From a virus, in the IMG/VR virus record IMGVR_UViG_3300034061_003397, positions 1-64,000 of that record: a stretch of 64,000 bases of DNA; one strand, written 5' to 3'. The notes beneath the pieces are model-generated. The model saw only the letters and a list, made by a program, of their open reading frames with translations, had not been told where the DNA came from and ran no database searches. The number at the start of each line of letters is the position of its first letter. The stretch's first letter is position 1. This document shows, piece after piece, positions 50,144 to 58,683 of the stretch. Made by a program: the position numbers and the translations under genes.

Positions 50144-51141
50144 TAGGTTAAAATATTCTTAATTACGTGGTTTACAATATAATTGTCAGACGATTTATGA
50201 TAAAATACTTCTCGTTGATTATTCAATAAATTTATTGAGTGATCATAATTTGATAGTGCAAAATTTACCACATCTTTTAAATCAGAAAAATCATTTTTAC
50301 AATTCAATGTAAAATCCTCTCCGTAAATAAAAGGAGTACTCTTTACACACTCAATATTTGGTTTTATAGTTGGAGTACCAACGACAATACATTCAACTTC
50401 TCTGATATTTACTTCTCCATAACCAAATGGAGATATACAAAGTTTGCTATCATATAGAGTTTGCATGTATTTTTGTTTGTCTAACTTACCAGTAACTTCG
50501 GTGGTAATTACATTACAATCAAGTTTCTTGACTTCTTCAAATAGTTTTCTACGAGGACCATTGTAATATTCATCCACACGATTACCATGTTCATAGTTCT
50601 CTGGACATAGACCAATCAACACTGCAACATCATACTTTTTGTTTTTATTGATATTGGCAAACTCCATCTTGTTACCAAATGTATTTAACCAATTTGTGCC
50701 ACTATGTACCAATCGTTCATTCAATAATTCTAGGTCAGTAGATGGTACACTATATCCATTGTCATTTTCACCCCAAAACCATCTACCATTTGGAAACTTC
50801 TTGGTATAAGTTGAATAATCTTTCAATACAACATTTTTTGATAGTTTAAAGCCTGGTACTTTGCTAAAAACATCCCAAACACCCATCAATGATGATGAAT
50901 CTTGTCCGTCAAATAAAACATAGGGTGCATCTAATTTTTCTAGAAATTTACATCCGTTATCAATTGATTCTTGAAGAGATACTTTTTTATTTACAACAGA
51001 TGCTTGGCCAACCCAATACATGTCTGGGTTTTCATTTACGAATTCAATACCATATTCATTAAATGTTTGTATTGCACTTAGATATGGTCTAAATGTGGTT
51101 TCGTTACGATGCTTTTCTAGTTCTAATATTTGGATTTTCAT
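50143..51141 (-). CDS. Glycosyltransferase (exostosin/GT47-like), 332 aa
   Basis: KLCISPFGYGEVNIREVECI matches the conserved donor-binding segment of GT47/exostosin-like proteins, with the REVE acid pair; KYDVAVLIGLCPENYEHG is the preceding strand. The N-terminal half is variable. It is linked to its neighbours by one-base overlaps. Confidence 0.6.
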   Translation of the reverse strand: MKIQILELEKHRNETTFRPYLSAIQTFNEYGIEFVNENPDMYWVGQASVVNKKVSLQESIDNGCKFLEKLDAPYVLFDGQDSSSLMGVWDVFSKVPGFKLSKNVVLKDYSTYTKKFPNGRWFWGENDNGYSVPSTDLELLNERLVHSGTNWLNTFGNKMEFANINKNKKYDVAVLIGLCPENYEHGNRVDEYYNGPRRKLFEEVKKLDCNVITTEVTGKLDKQKYMQTLYDSKLCISPFGYGEVNIREVECIVVGTPTIKPNIECVKSTPFIYGEDFTLNCKNDFSDLKDVVNFALSNYDHSINLLNNQREVFYHKSSDNYIVNHVIKNILT

Positions 51142-51971
51142 TACGTAAGTATTGAATTATAATTTCGTTCCCAAATTTCTGGAAATGGTGATGAATAACA
51201 TTTTTCTTTTGCGAGAGAACTAAATTTTAGAATTTTACTGGAACACAATATTGTGTTTTTATTAAAGAATGCGGCACTTACACTAAATGTGCTTCCGGCT
51301 ACAATTAACATATCTGAGTGTACAAACGCGTTAAAGTCTTCTATGAAGTTATTTCCATCCGAATTATGAATTATTAAATTATCATTTTTTATATCTTCTA
51401 AACCACACTCTCCCCAACAGAAAATATGAATTTTAGATTTTGGATATTTTGTTAACAATTTATAAACCATGTCCTTGTAAAAGTTTGGGTCTTCAACCCA
51501 TCTTGAAAAACGATGTTTATCTTTTTTAATGATATCTAATCCTCTACGAATATGAATGCTTATAACATGATCACTTCCGAAATAAGATGGTTTTGGCAAT
51601 GGCCAGCTATTATGTAGATCTGATAAGGTTTTATCTGAGAATGTTTGTTCGTTTGTACAACCATATGGAAGTTGTATACTTAAACACCCATCCGAATTAT
51701 TCTCAACGTGATTGATGTTGAGATTTTTCATCATTTTACTTAATACATTATTTGCTTTTTCTGTAGAGTTTCCTTGTAATGAAACAGCAACCAATGATAT
51801 TGGCGATAGACTTGAATAGTAATATGGTTTATCAATTTGTTTTGATATACAATAACCTATAATAGACGCATACATTTGAGAACCAAATCCGTCGTTGCCT
51901 CTTCTTACAGTAAAACTTTTGTGATTATTCATCACATTTTTAAACTCGTCAAAACTATTAATCTTTATCAT
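51141..51971 (-). CDS. Fucosyltransferase-like protein, 276 aa
   Basis: FTVRRGNDGFGSQMYASIIG has the GxxGSQ N-terminal motif, and VISIHIRRGLDIIKKDKHRF is the HxRRGD donor-binding motif of GT11/GT23-type enzymes; the C-terminal VAGSTFSVSAAFF loop completes the pattern. It is the third such gene in the operon, separated from the first two by about 9 kb. Confidence 0.7.
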   Translation of the reverse strand: MIKINSFDEFKNVMNNHKSFTVRRGNDGFGSQMYASIIGYCISKQIDKPYYYSSLSPISLVAVSLQGNSTEKANNVLSKMMKNLNINHVENNSDGCLSIQLPYGCTNEQTFSDKTLSDLHNSWPLPKPSYFGSDHVISIHIRRGLDIIKKDKHRFSRWVEDPNFYKDMVYKLLTKYPKSKIHIFCWGECGLEDIKNDNLIIHNSDGNNFIEDFNAFVHSDMLIVAGSTFSVSAAFFNKNTILCSSKILKFSSLAKEKCYSSPFPEIWERNYNSILT

Positions 51972-52639
51972 ACTTTTTCAATTAATACCTGCCATTCCTT
52001 AATCAATAGGTTGTATTTACCTTTATAACACTCTAAGAATGCTTCAATACCATATCTGCATTTACCCCAACCATAATCATCGAATAAAATAAATCCGCCT
52101 TTCTTTAACAATTCAAAACTAATTGCGGCTTCATGCATAACATAATCTGGTTCGTGACATCCATCAAGATAGATGAAGTCAAATACGTTCTTAGGATCGC
52201 TACCAAGAAACTTAGATTCCAAGGTACCACCATACAATTTACGTAAAAACTCTTTGGAGTCAGTGACATAAAACTCGCACTTATTTTTATCAATATAAGG
52301 TTGCAGATTCTGGGTTAATGTTAACGATAAAGAATCGCCAAAGTCAAATGATAAGTCTCCTTTTTTGTACTTACGTACATCTTCTATATCAACAGTAATG
52401 ATTCTTGAGTTTGGTTGAGTTAAAACATTTTCCAACATCCACACTGAAGATCTGCCATGACCAGTACCAATTTCTAAGAACAGTAGATTCTCTTGATCAA
52501 GAAATCTGGTGAAGTAACTACTCCAAACAGGAATGTTTAGGGTAAAATCATCCTTTGGGCTAAAGAAATGATCTGGATACGTGTAGTAATCGTGCTTTGT
52601 AAAGTCTCCGTATTTGGCTCTTAACTCTTTGTTTGTCAT
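51968..52639 (-). CDS. SAM-dependent methyltransferase, 223 aa
   Basis: LLFLEIGTGHGRSSVWMLEN is motif I, IITVDIEDVRKY motif II, and DFIYLDGCHEPDYVMHEA with FILFDDYGWG provides metal-binding acids, as in Methyltransf_24-type O-methyltransferases. The ATG at 52639 lies at an AATAATATG junction and is preferred to one 18 nt upstream. Confidence 0.8.
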   Translation of the reverse strand: MTNKELRAKYGDFTKHDYYTYPDHFFSPKDDFTLNIPVWSSYFTRFLDQENLLFLEIGTGHGRSSVWMLENVLTQPNSRIITVDIEDVRKYKKGDLSFDFGDSLSLTLTQNLQPYIDKNKCEFYVTDSKEFLRKLYGGTLESKFLGSDPKNVFDFIYLDGCHEPDYVMHEAAISFELLKKGGFILFDDYGWGKCRYGIEAFLECYKGKYNLLIKEWQVLIEKV

Positions 52640-52640
52640 A

Positions 52641-53294
52641 TTATTGTATCTTTCCATTTTTAAAAATCATAAAAGGTCTACGTAGAATTTTAAATTTTTG
52701 TTTTTCTATCTTTACATCACCAGTATAGTTACATAACTGACTTGGATTATTAATTTTAATATCGCTTATAATGTCTATATCTATTAGTTTAGAATCATAC
52801 AATTTTTCTAACTTTGTATCTATAACCGCATTGTAAACACCACCCATATGTAAGTCATCAACTACCAATATACCATCGTTATTTAACAAATTCATTGTAT
52901 TTTTTATATCTGACACAACAACATCATAATCGTGACATCCGTCTATTAATATTAAATCAAACAATAATTTGTTTTTAGATAAAAACTCTGGAATGGTTTG
53001 GACAGAATTTCCTTTTATGAGATTTATATCAAAATGTCTTTTTAAAACAGACTCGGCTTTTTCTTCAATTCCCCACCGACATATATCAAATGTATACATT
53101 TTTGCAGTTGGACTTGCATTCAAAAAACAACAGGCTGAGTGTCCACCATTGAATCCTATTTCTAATATAGTCTTTGGTTTAATAGTCGATACTATATCAT
53201 ACATAGTATTCAAAAATACATCTGTACATCTTCCTTCTTTTATATTTGGAAGTTCTTCCCAACCCAACCATTTATTTTTGATACCAACGTTCAT
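52641..53294 (-). CDS. SAM-dependent methyltransferase, 217 aa
   Basis: KTILEIGFNGGHSACCFLNA is motif I, and LILIDGCHDYDVVVSDIKN with LVVDDLHMGGV supplies the later motifs. It parallels the adjacent downstream methyltransferase (DGCHEPDY versus DGCHDYDV), so the pair may have arisen by duplication. It overlaps the upstream GT2 gene by ATGA. Confidence 0.8.
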   Translation of the reverse strand: MNVGIKNKWLGWEELPNIKEGRCTDVFLNTMYDIVSTIKPKTILEIGFNGGHSACCFLNASPTAKMYTFDICRWGIEEKAESVLKRHFDINLIKGNSVQTIPEFLSKNKLLFDLILIDGCHDYDVVVSDIKNTMNLLNNDGILVVDDLHMGGVYNAVIDTKLEKLYDSKLIDIDIISDIKINNPSQLCNYTGDVKIEKQKFKILRRPFMIFKNGKIQ

Positions 53295-53938
53295 TTTACG
53301 TTATAACCTCGGTTTTCTTCGTCTGTAAACATTTTGTTGTAGTTCAAGTTAGTTTGTCTTTGTTTCTCAATAGTTTTCTCATGAACAATTGCATAATCTT
53401 TTTGAGGAGGAACAAATGTATAAGTTTTAAATCCTTCAACCTTTTCATGTAAACGACGTTGATATCGAATATGTGAAAGATTTCTATAGATGCGGGATTG
53501 GTAATCTGGATAGTTTATCATACCATCTTGATAATTCCAACCCCAAGTCTTTACATCTAACTCAGTAACTCCAGCAAAGTAATTTAGTCTTGGTAACCAA
53601 AGTACTTCGTTGTTGTTATTGGATTCCAATACCGCATCTATATTTTCCAAAAGGAGGTCTGTTGGATATTCGTCTCCATCAAGTTGGAATATCCAATTAC
53701 CTTTGCATTGTTCAATACCATAGTTTTTGTGTGCTCCGTAATTGCGATCTAGTCTGTGTTGATGGAACGACGTTTGTTCTTTATATTTTTGTATAATGTC
53801 CAGAGTTTCTGGATTATCTGAATAATCATCAAGAAGAACAATCTCATGGTTATCCTTTCTGTTTTGTACCAACTTGGATAATAATTTATCCAAGCTAGAA
53901 GTTTCATTATGACAGGTGACTAGATATGACAAAAACAT
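53291..53938 (-). CDS. Family 2 glycosyltransferase, 215 aa
   Basis: SYLVTCHNETSSLDKLLSKL, EIVLLDDYSDNPETLDII and FQLDGDEYPTDLL (DGD metal motif) are the standard GT2 elements. It is a minimal single-domain GT-A enzyme. It is joined to the upstream gene by an AATAATATG stop-start junction. Confidence 0.85.
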   Translation of the reverse strand: MFLSYLVTCHNETSSLDKLLSKLVQNRKDNHEIVLLDDYSDNPETLDIIQKYKEQTSFHQHRLDRNYGAHKNYGIEQCKGNWIFQLDGDEYPTDLLLENIDAVLESNNNNEVLWLPRLNYFAGVTELDVKTWGWNYQDGMINYPDYQSRIYRNLSHIRYQRRLHEKVEGFKTYTFVPPQKDYAIVHEKTIEKQRQTNLNYNKMFTDEENRGYNVK

Positions 53939-53939
53939 A

Positions 53940-55283
53940 TTATTGCATCTTTAGTTTTGGTAATACTAATTTATCAGTAGCACTTGCAACTGAACTACCT
54001 ACTGATTTTAATTTGGGTAGAACAAACTTATTCTCGGTGGCAAATTCTGGAACATATTTGTCCATAATAGACCACAACTTTGTATCCATCGCCTGTAAAC
54101 TAAACTTTTCAGCATTTTCAACACGTAGATATTCAGCCTTTTGAATAACTTTATCATTATTTCTATTCTGATAGATATACTTCAACTTATCTTCAGCTAG
54201 TGAATAAGATACTCTAAACCACTTGCTTTCCTTAATAATCCATTCGTTGACTGATTTTTTATCAACATCAACCAAAGTACCAGGTAATAGATTTGCATTT
54301 GCTGGATTCAAATAATCCAAATGACCACTCCAGTTTGGAGCCAACAATGGTTTACCACTCAATGTTGACAACAACATGGGATGACCAAAACCTTCACCAT
54401 GGGTAAATGATACGTGACTAATTACTTTTGGATGATTGAATAGACTATTCATTTCAACGTCATTCAATTCACCATGTAGTAGATAAACACTTGGAGCATT
54501 TGGACTTACACTATTACGAATCTTATTGATTCTTTCTAGTGTATCAAATCGATCAACGGTTGAGTAACCAGCACCATTTGTCTTTAGAATCAAACAAGGT
54601 CTATTGTTTGGTTCAAAGTTTTTGAAAGCGTTGCAGAATGTTTTGATAAGGTTTCCAATATCCTTACGATCATTGTATAAACCTTGGTGTGTCCATTGAC
54701 CAACAAACAAAAATGCATGTTTTTCTGAAATCTTAGACAACGCACTATCAACGTTTGGTTCGATGATGTCTGTTTTCTTGTAGATATCCGTATTAGCTCC
54801 CCAGAAACATACTTCAATAGGTTTGTTTACTTCGATAGGTTCTTCTCTACCATTTTCAAGCTTCTTTTTGTATTTTGTATCTTGAAAGGTCTTCTTCACA
54901 TGATTTGACAAACCGATGGTTAGATCCATACGATTTACACCTTCAATCCATTCACCAGCACAGGCGGTTGTTTCAATACCTGCGGTCATACCAATATTAT
55001 ACTTACCAACCTTTTGAAACTCATTTGGTATGGTAACTTGAATAAATAACTCTGGCTGTTTATCCAATCCCTTTTGTAGGAACTTAGAGAATAGTAATTG
55101 ATCATTTGGATCATTTAGTTCTTCTACAAATCTCTTGGTTTGACAATTACCCCAACGTGTTGGAAGAATCTTTACGTCATATTTATCTTGACGAATTAGA
55201 CTCTTGGCAATTGTAGTAGCCCAATCTCCATAACCACTACGATTAAAGACTGGTCCCTGAATTACACATACTGGCTTGCTCAT
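53940..55283 (-). CDS. Family 4-type glycosyltransferase (GT-B), 447 aa
   Basis: The N-terminus (IQGPVFNRSGYGDWATTIAK) and the C-terminal SFTHGEGFGHPMLLSTLSGK with the E-x7-type donor motif, followed by PNWSGHLDYL, are typical of GT4-related GT-B enzymes. HAFLFVGQWTHQGLYNDRKD is the domain-linking strand. The final 40 residues repeat FVLPKLKSVGSS / LVLPKLK, a short tail with duplicated motifs. It starts at an AATAATATG junction after the dUTPase gene. Confidence 0.8.
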   Translation of the reverse strand: MSKPVCVIQGPVFNRSGYGDWATTIAKSLIRQDKYDVKILPTRWGNCQTKRFVEELNDPNDQLLFSKFLQKGLDKQPELFIQVTIPNEFQKVGKYNIGMTAGIETTACAGEWIEGVNRMDLTIGLSNHVKKTFQDTKYKKKLENGREEPIEVNKPIEVCFWGANTDIYKKTDIIEPNVDSALSKISEKHAFLFVGQWTHQGLYNDRKDIGNLIKTFCNAFKNFEPNNRPCLILKTNGAGYSTVDRFDTLERINKIRNSVSPNAPSVYLLHGELNDVEMNSLFNHPKVISHVSFTHGEGFGHPMLLSTLSGKPLLAPNWSGHLDYLNPANANLLPGTLVDVDKKSVNEWIIKESKWFRVSYSLAEDKLKYIYQNRNNDKVIQKAEYLRVENAEKFSLQAMDTKLWSIMDKYVPEFATENKFVLPKLKSVGSSVASATDKLVLPKLKMQ

Positions 55284-55284
55284 A

Positions 55285-55965
55285 TTATTGTAAGTTCCTT
55301 TCTTTCATTAACTCTGTATATTTTTTAGATGGAGTAGGTACGCCACCAACCTTATTGTATAATGCTTCCATTGTAGTCATATGTTTACTAGCATCTTCCG
55401 CACTTGGAGCTTTTTTGGTATCTGTGCTTCCAAAACCACCTTCACCTCGGTTGGTAGTATCCAATTCATTTACCAAAACAAACTGTATATTTTCTACTCT
55501 GGTTGCTTTGAGTTGGCAAACTTTATCACCTTTTTTGTAGATTTTGTTGCTATTAACGATACCTTCTAAAAGATTATCCTTTGTAATTCTATAATCTTCT
55601 GGTTGCCATATATACTTGAAACGTAGCAATACTTCTCCACGATAATCTGCGTCAATCAATCCAATACAATTAGCCAATACTAAATTGTACTTGCTAACAC
55701 TACTACGTGGAAATGCTAATACATCATGATCAATATCTGTATAACCAAAATTACTAAACTCACGTTCTTTCTGAACAGCTAGTTTAAGGTTAGTTTTATA
55801 TTGAATATAATCTACTCTGGTATATGTGATATTATCTGTTGTTTCACCAACAATCTCGGGTTCACTTGTAGTAACTATATCATAACCAGTAGCACGATCT
55901 GTACCTTTCTTGGGTAGATCTTCTACGTCTTGATAGACTTCGTTTTTAAGTACTTGAATTTTCAT
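55285..55965 (-). CDS. dut: dUTP pyrophosphatase, 226 aa
   Basis: All five trimeric dUTPase motifs are present: TDRATGYDIV (I), FPRSSVSKYN (II), GLIDADYRGEVLLRF (III), KGDKVCQL (IV) and NRGEGGFGSTD (V). It has an insertion between motifs I and II and about 45 extra residues after motif V, longer than the usual 150-aa enzyme. It hydrolyses dUTP to dUMP, protecting DNA from uracil and feeding dTMP synthesis. It is a nucleotide-metabolism gene inside the glycan operon. Confidence 0.9.
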   Translation of the reverse strand: MKIQVLKNEVYQDVEDLPKKGTDRATGYDIVTTSEPEIVGETTDNITYTRVDYIQYKTNLKLAVQKEREFSNFGYTDIDHDVLAFPRSSVSKYNLVLANCIGLIDADYRGEVLLRFKYIWQPEDYRITKDNLLEGIVNSNKIYKKGDKVCQLKATRVENIQFVLVNELDTTNRGEGGFGSTDTKKAPSAEDASKHMTTMEALYNKVGGVPTPSKKYTELMKERNLQ

Positions 55966-56933
55966 AGACTAGATACCTCTTTTTTGATTTTATCAACGTC
56001 AATTTTGTGTAAATCAAATCCCAAAGCATTGTCTGGTAATGACTTAGTATTGTATCCGTCGAATGTAAACAAGTCAAACTTATTAACAGGATTAAAGTTA
56101 TTCAATGTAAAGTCCATGGCTTTGATAAACTGATCGCACATGTTCTTTGAATTAATACCACCTTCATTCATTGCCCAACGACGACCTTCTTTACCACACT
56201 CCTCACGCTTTTGAGAGACAGCCAAATACCAATACATAATAGCATCTGCAATATCACTATAATTGGTCATGTCATCCAAAATGTATGGTGTAGGAGGACT
56301 ACCTTGCATATTGTGTACCTTGGTCCAAACTGGCTTAGCCCACTTGCCATGGTTCTTGTATCGTCCAGTACAATTTGTACCAAAGTCACGATTGAATTCA
56401 ACTGGATTACCACTATCATCTGTAATACCCAATTGATCTTGTAGACCACCAGTGACGGCAGCAATAACTGGGGTTTCACACATCAATGATTCTGCGATAC
56501 TAAGACCAAATCCTTCATTGGAACTTACGTTTGCTACAACATCACAGATGTTATAGAAAGCAACCATTTCTTCGGGAGTCTTTCGACTATCATCAAAAAT
56601 AACATTGCATTCTGGAGCAATTGCTTTTGTAGTAGCTGGTAGATCAGTACCAGCTTCACAAACTTCATCTGTATGAAGTAACAATGCACATTTAGCAGCT
56701 TCTTCTTTGGTCAGTGTAGAACAAAATGCTTTAAATGCTAGAATTAGATTGGCAGGATGTTTGCGATGAGCATTTCTGCTGTTGAATCCAACTACGAAAT
56801 TATATTCCTTATCTTTGAAATATTCTTTCTTCAACTTAACAATAGATTGATGTTTGCTGTCAAGTGCTTTGAATTCGTCACTATTGATACCATGTGGTAC
56901 TAGATGTAATAAATGTTTTCCTTTTACTGGCAT
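55962..56933 (-). CDS. GT-B glycosyltransferase, donor-binding (C-terminal) half, 323 aa
   Basis: NSRNAHRKHPANLILAFKAF and NVSSNEGFGLSIAESLMCET, followed by PVIAAVTGGLQDQLG, form the GT4 donor domain with its E-x7-E motif. The acceptor-side domain is missing here but is present in the next gene upstream, in the same reading frame, separated only by one TAA and one codon. AAAGGA lies 6 nt before this ATG. The two products may assemble into one enzyme. Confidence 0.8.
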   Translation of the reverse strand: MPVKGKHLLHLVPHGINSDEFKALDSKHQSIVKLKKEYFKDKEYNFVVGFNSRNAHRKHPANLILAFKAFCSTLTKEEAAKCALLLHTDEVCEAGTDLPATTKAIAPECNVIFDDSRKTPEEMVAFYNICDVVANVSSNEGFGLSIAESLMCETPVIAAVTGGLQDQLGITDDSGNPVEFNRDFGTNCTGRYKNHGKWAKPVWTKVHNMQGSPPTPYILDDMTNYSDIADAIMYWYLAVSQKREECGKEGRRWAMNEGGINSKNMCDQFIKAMDFTLNNFNPVNKFDLFTFDGYNTKSLPDNALGFDLHKIDVDKIKKEVSSL

Positions 56934-56936
56934 AAA

Positions 56937-57479
56937 TTATCCTTTAATAATGTTTCCGTTGTTGTCAAAATCACCATAGATACTGGTACAATTTTCTGGT
57001 CCTAGTACCCACTTATTGATATTATCAGTTTGTCTACTAATTGCAAACAATGCATCACAACACTTGTAGAATGGTTTGTTCCACATTGGGTATGGTAGAT
57101 CGTCCCAAATGTCTAGATATGTTAGTGGAATCTTGGCACGAATTTGATGTTCAATATTATACAACCAACCCCAGAAACGTGGGTCTGTGAAGTGCATAAT
57201 TGCATCTGGCTTTTCATGAGCAATCAGTTGAAATAACAATTCTTCGTTACCATAACCATCTGCTGGATATAGTCTTAGATAATTGTCATTACGACCATTT
57301 AGTTTATCGCATGCTTCTTTCATGTCAATAACCTTACCTTGTTCTGGGTGTTTGATTGCTCCTGCGATTTGAACCCAATCGTAGTGGTGAAGTGTACCTA
57401 GAACTAATTCTCTGCTCATGGTGGCTACACCACTATGCATTCTTAGATCGTCACTCAATAATAGTATCTTTTTTTTCAT
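56937..57479 (-). CDS. GT-B glycosyltransferase, acceptor-side (N-terminal) half, 180 aa
   Basis: ILLLSDDLRMHSGVATMSRE is the N-terminal GT-B glycine loop, and IMHFTDPRFWGWLYNIEHQ and TYLDIWDDLPYPMWNKPF belong to the same domain as in full-length GT4 enzymes. The frame ends with a TAA directly before the downstream gene that carries the donor domain in the same frame. This is either a natural split or a stop mutation in a once single gene. Confidence 0.75.
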   Translation of the reverse strand: MKKKILLLSDDLRMHSGVATMSRELVLGTLHHYDWVQIAGAIKHPEQGKVIDMKEACDKLNGRNDNYLRLYPADGYGNEELLFQLIAHEKPDAIMHFTDPRFWGWLYNIEHQIRAKIPLTYLDIWDDLPYPMWNKPFYKCCDALFAISRQTDNINKWVLGPENCTSIYGDFDNNGNIIKG

Positions 57480-57697
57480 TATTTATCCTTGGAGTTTGAA
57501 AGTTGAAATGGCTTATTGAAGCTTAGCTTTTGCACAACACTTTCACTGATTGCGTTTCTAAAGTTAGCATCGTCAACATATCTTTCAAGACATTTATTTA
57601 CAAAGTCTTGAAAAGAGATTTTGCTTCTAACGTTGATTTCTTTGAATTGTGAGTACAACTCATTGTCCAGTTTTACTGTTGTAACAAATTGATCCAT
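57479..57697 (-). CDS. Ribbon-helix-helix DNA-binding protein, 72 aa
   Basis: FVTTVKLDNELYSQFKEINV is a ribbon strand and first helix, and KISFQDFVNKCLERYVDD the second helix, in the pattern of MetJ/Arc RHH repressors. The ATG at 57697 is chosen; an upstream ATG at 57718 is inside a palindrome that is probably its operator. As a regulator at the top of the glycan operon it may control the downstream genes and itself. Confidence 0.65.
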   Translation of the reverse strand: MDQFVTTVKLDNELYSQFKEINVRSKISFQDFVNKCLERYVDDANFRNAISESVVQKLSFNKPFQLSNSKDK

Positions 57698-57698
57698 A

Positions 57699-57730
57699 AC
57701 ATATTTACGTATATACATATGTAAATATGT
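57699..57730 (-). promoter_or_regulatory. Palindromic operator candidate before the RHH gene
   Basis: ACATATTTAC (57699-57708) and GTAAATATGT (57721-57730) are perfect 10-bp inverted arms with a 12-nt AT-rich spacer. The site lies immediately upstream of the RHH start, a usual position for autoregulation by RHH repressors. Confidence 0.55.
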
Positions 57731-57745
57731 GAAAATGTATTATTT

Positions 57746-58624
57746 TTATTTGCTGGCTTTGCCATCGCAAAGTTTTTTGTAGTGAGTACAATATTTGCAA
57801 TTCTTTTTAGCATTACCTGGAATCTTGATATATTGATTTTCCAGATTATAAGTACCATCTTCTTTAAATCCATGGTTCAAGAATTCAATGAAGTTATTGA
57901 TAGATTCTTTGATAGAAGTGGGACCGGATGGTGGTCTGAATATTTGAATACGGCTTTGTGGAAAGCTAACGTTTTCATAAAGTTTGCGTTTAACGATGAA
58001 GAATTCAACCTCAATGCTATTTAGAGGTACATTGAATTTTTTACTATAAACGCTTTTGTATAGATGAAGTTGAGCGATTTTGCTTTCATCTTCCTTCATG
58101 TAACTATTCCAACCACTACTACTTGTTTTAAAGTCAATGATCTTGTAATACTCTCGGTTCTTTTCTTTGAGGATAATATCTACGAATCCAACGAAGTTTA
58201 CATTATTTTTGATTGGAATCTCCAGTGGAATTTCAATACCTACTAGGTCATAATCTTTGGTGGGAAAGTGTTTTAATCTATTTGCAGACTTACAAAAGGC
58301 ATCAATAATATCATGACCATCAAATATGAATTCAGTCACATCATCTTCTTTTAGATCTTTTACCTTTTTAATTTCCTCATTGAATTTATCCAAGAACAAT
58401 TTCTTGACATCCAATGCATCTGCAATACCTACACCTTCATTGTATAGGGAAGTCAAATATGTTTGAAAAGCATGATGAATTGCGGTACCAAAGGTGGTGT
58501 GGATGCTATCGTCTTTGATACGCAAGTTCTTTGCATAGTCAAGATACCATTTATGTGGACATTTCAAGTAAGTTGAATACTGACTGAAACTGACCCGATT
58601 CTTTTTTATTTCTTGTACTTCCAT
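57746..58624 (-). CDS. Cas4/AddB-like Fe-S PD-(D/E)XK exonuclease, 292 aa
   Basis: VGFVDIILKEKNREYYKIIDFKT carries the D...DxK nuclease core. Cys22 (LKCPHKWYL) and the C-terminal CKYCTHYKKLC (Cys276, 279, 286) form the four-cysteine iron-sulfur cluster of Cas4/AddB-type RecB nucleases. It should process DNA ends with 5'-3' or mixed polarity for recombination. An in-frame ATG at 58633 overlaps the -10 box, so the ATG at 58624 (7 nt after it) is chosen. It is the first gene of the long - strand operon. Confidence 0.8.
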   Translation of the reverse strand: MEVQEIKKNRVSFSQYSTYLKCPHKWYLDYAKNLRIKDDSIHTTFGTAIHHAFQTYLTSLYNEGVGIADALDVKKLFLDKFNEEIKKVKDLKEDDVTEFIFDGHDIIDAFCKSANRLKHFPTKDYDLVGIEIPLEIPIKNNVNFVGFVDIILKEKNREYYKIIDFKTSSSGWNSYMKEDESKIAQLHLYKSVYSKKFNVPLNSIEVEFFIVKRKLYENVSFPQSRIQIFRPPSGPTSIKESINNFIEFLNHGFKEDGTYNLENQYIKIPGNAKKNCKYCTHYKKLCDGKASK

Positions 58625-58631
58625 AGATTCC

Positions 58632-58659
58632 ATAGTATACCATAAGTAAGATTCGTCAA
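58632..58659 (-). promoter_or_regulatory. Promoter predicted to give a leaderless mRNA (TTGACG-N16-TACTAT-N7-ATG)
   Basis: On the - strand TTGACG (58659-58654), 16 nt, TACTAT (58637-58632), then exactly 7 nt to the ATG at 58624. It is the only clear promoter at the head of the - strand block. Confidence 0.65.
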
Positions 58660-58669
58660 TTTATAACAA

Positions 58670-58677
58670 CTATTTAT
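58670..58677 (+). promoter_or_regulatory. CTATTTAT motif before the exported FecR-like gene
   Basis: A one-base variant of ATATTTAT lies 6 nt before the ATG at 58684, with no Shine-Dalgarno sequence. The 50-nt divergent gap also holds the - strand promoter. Confidence 0.35.
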
Positions 58678-58683
58678 TAACAT

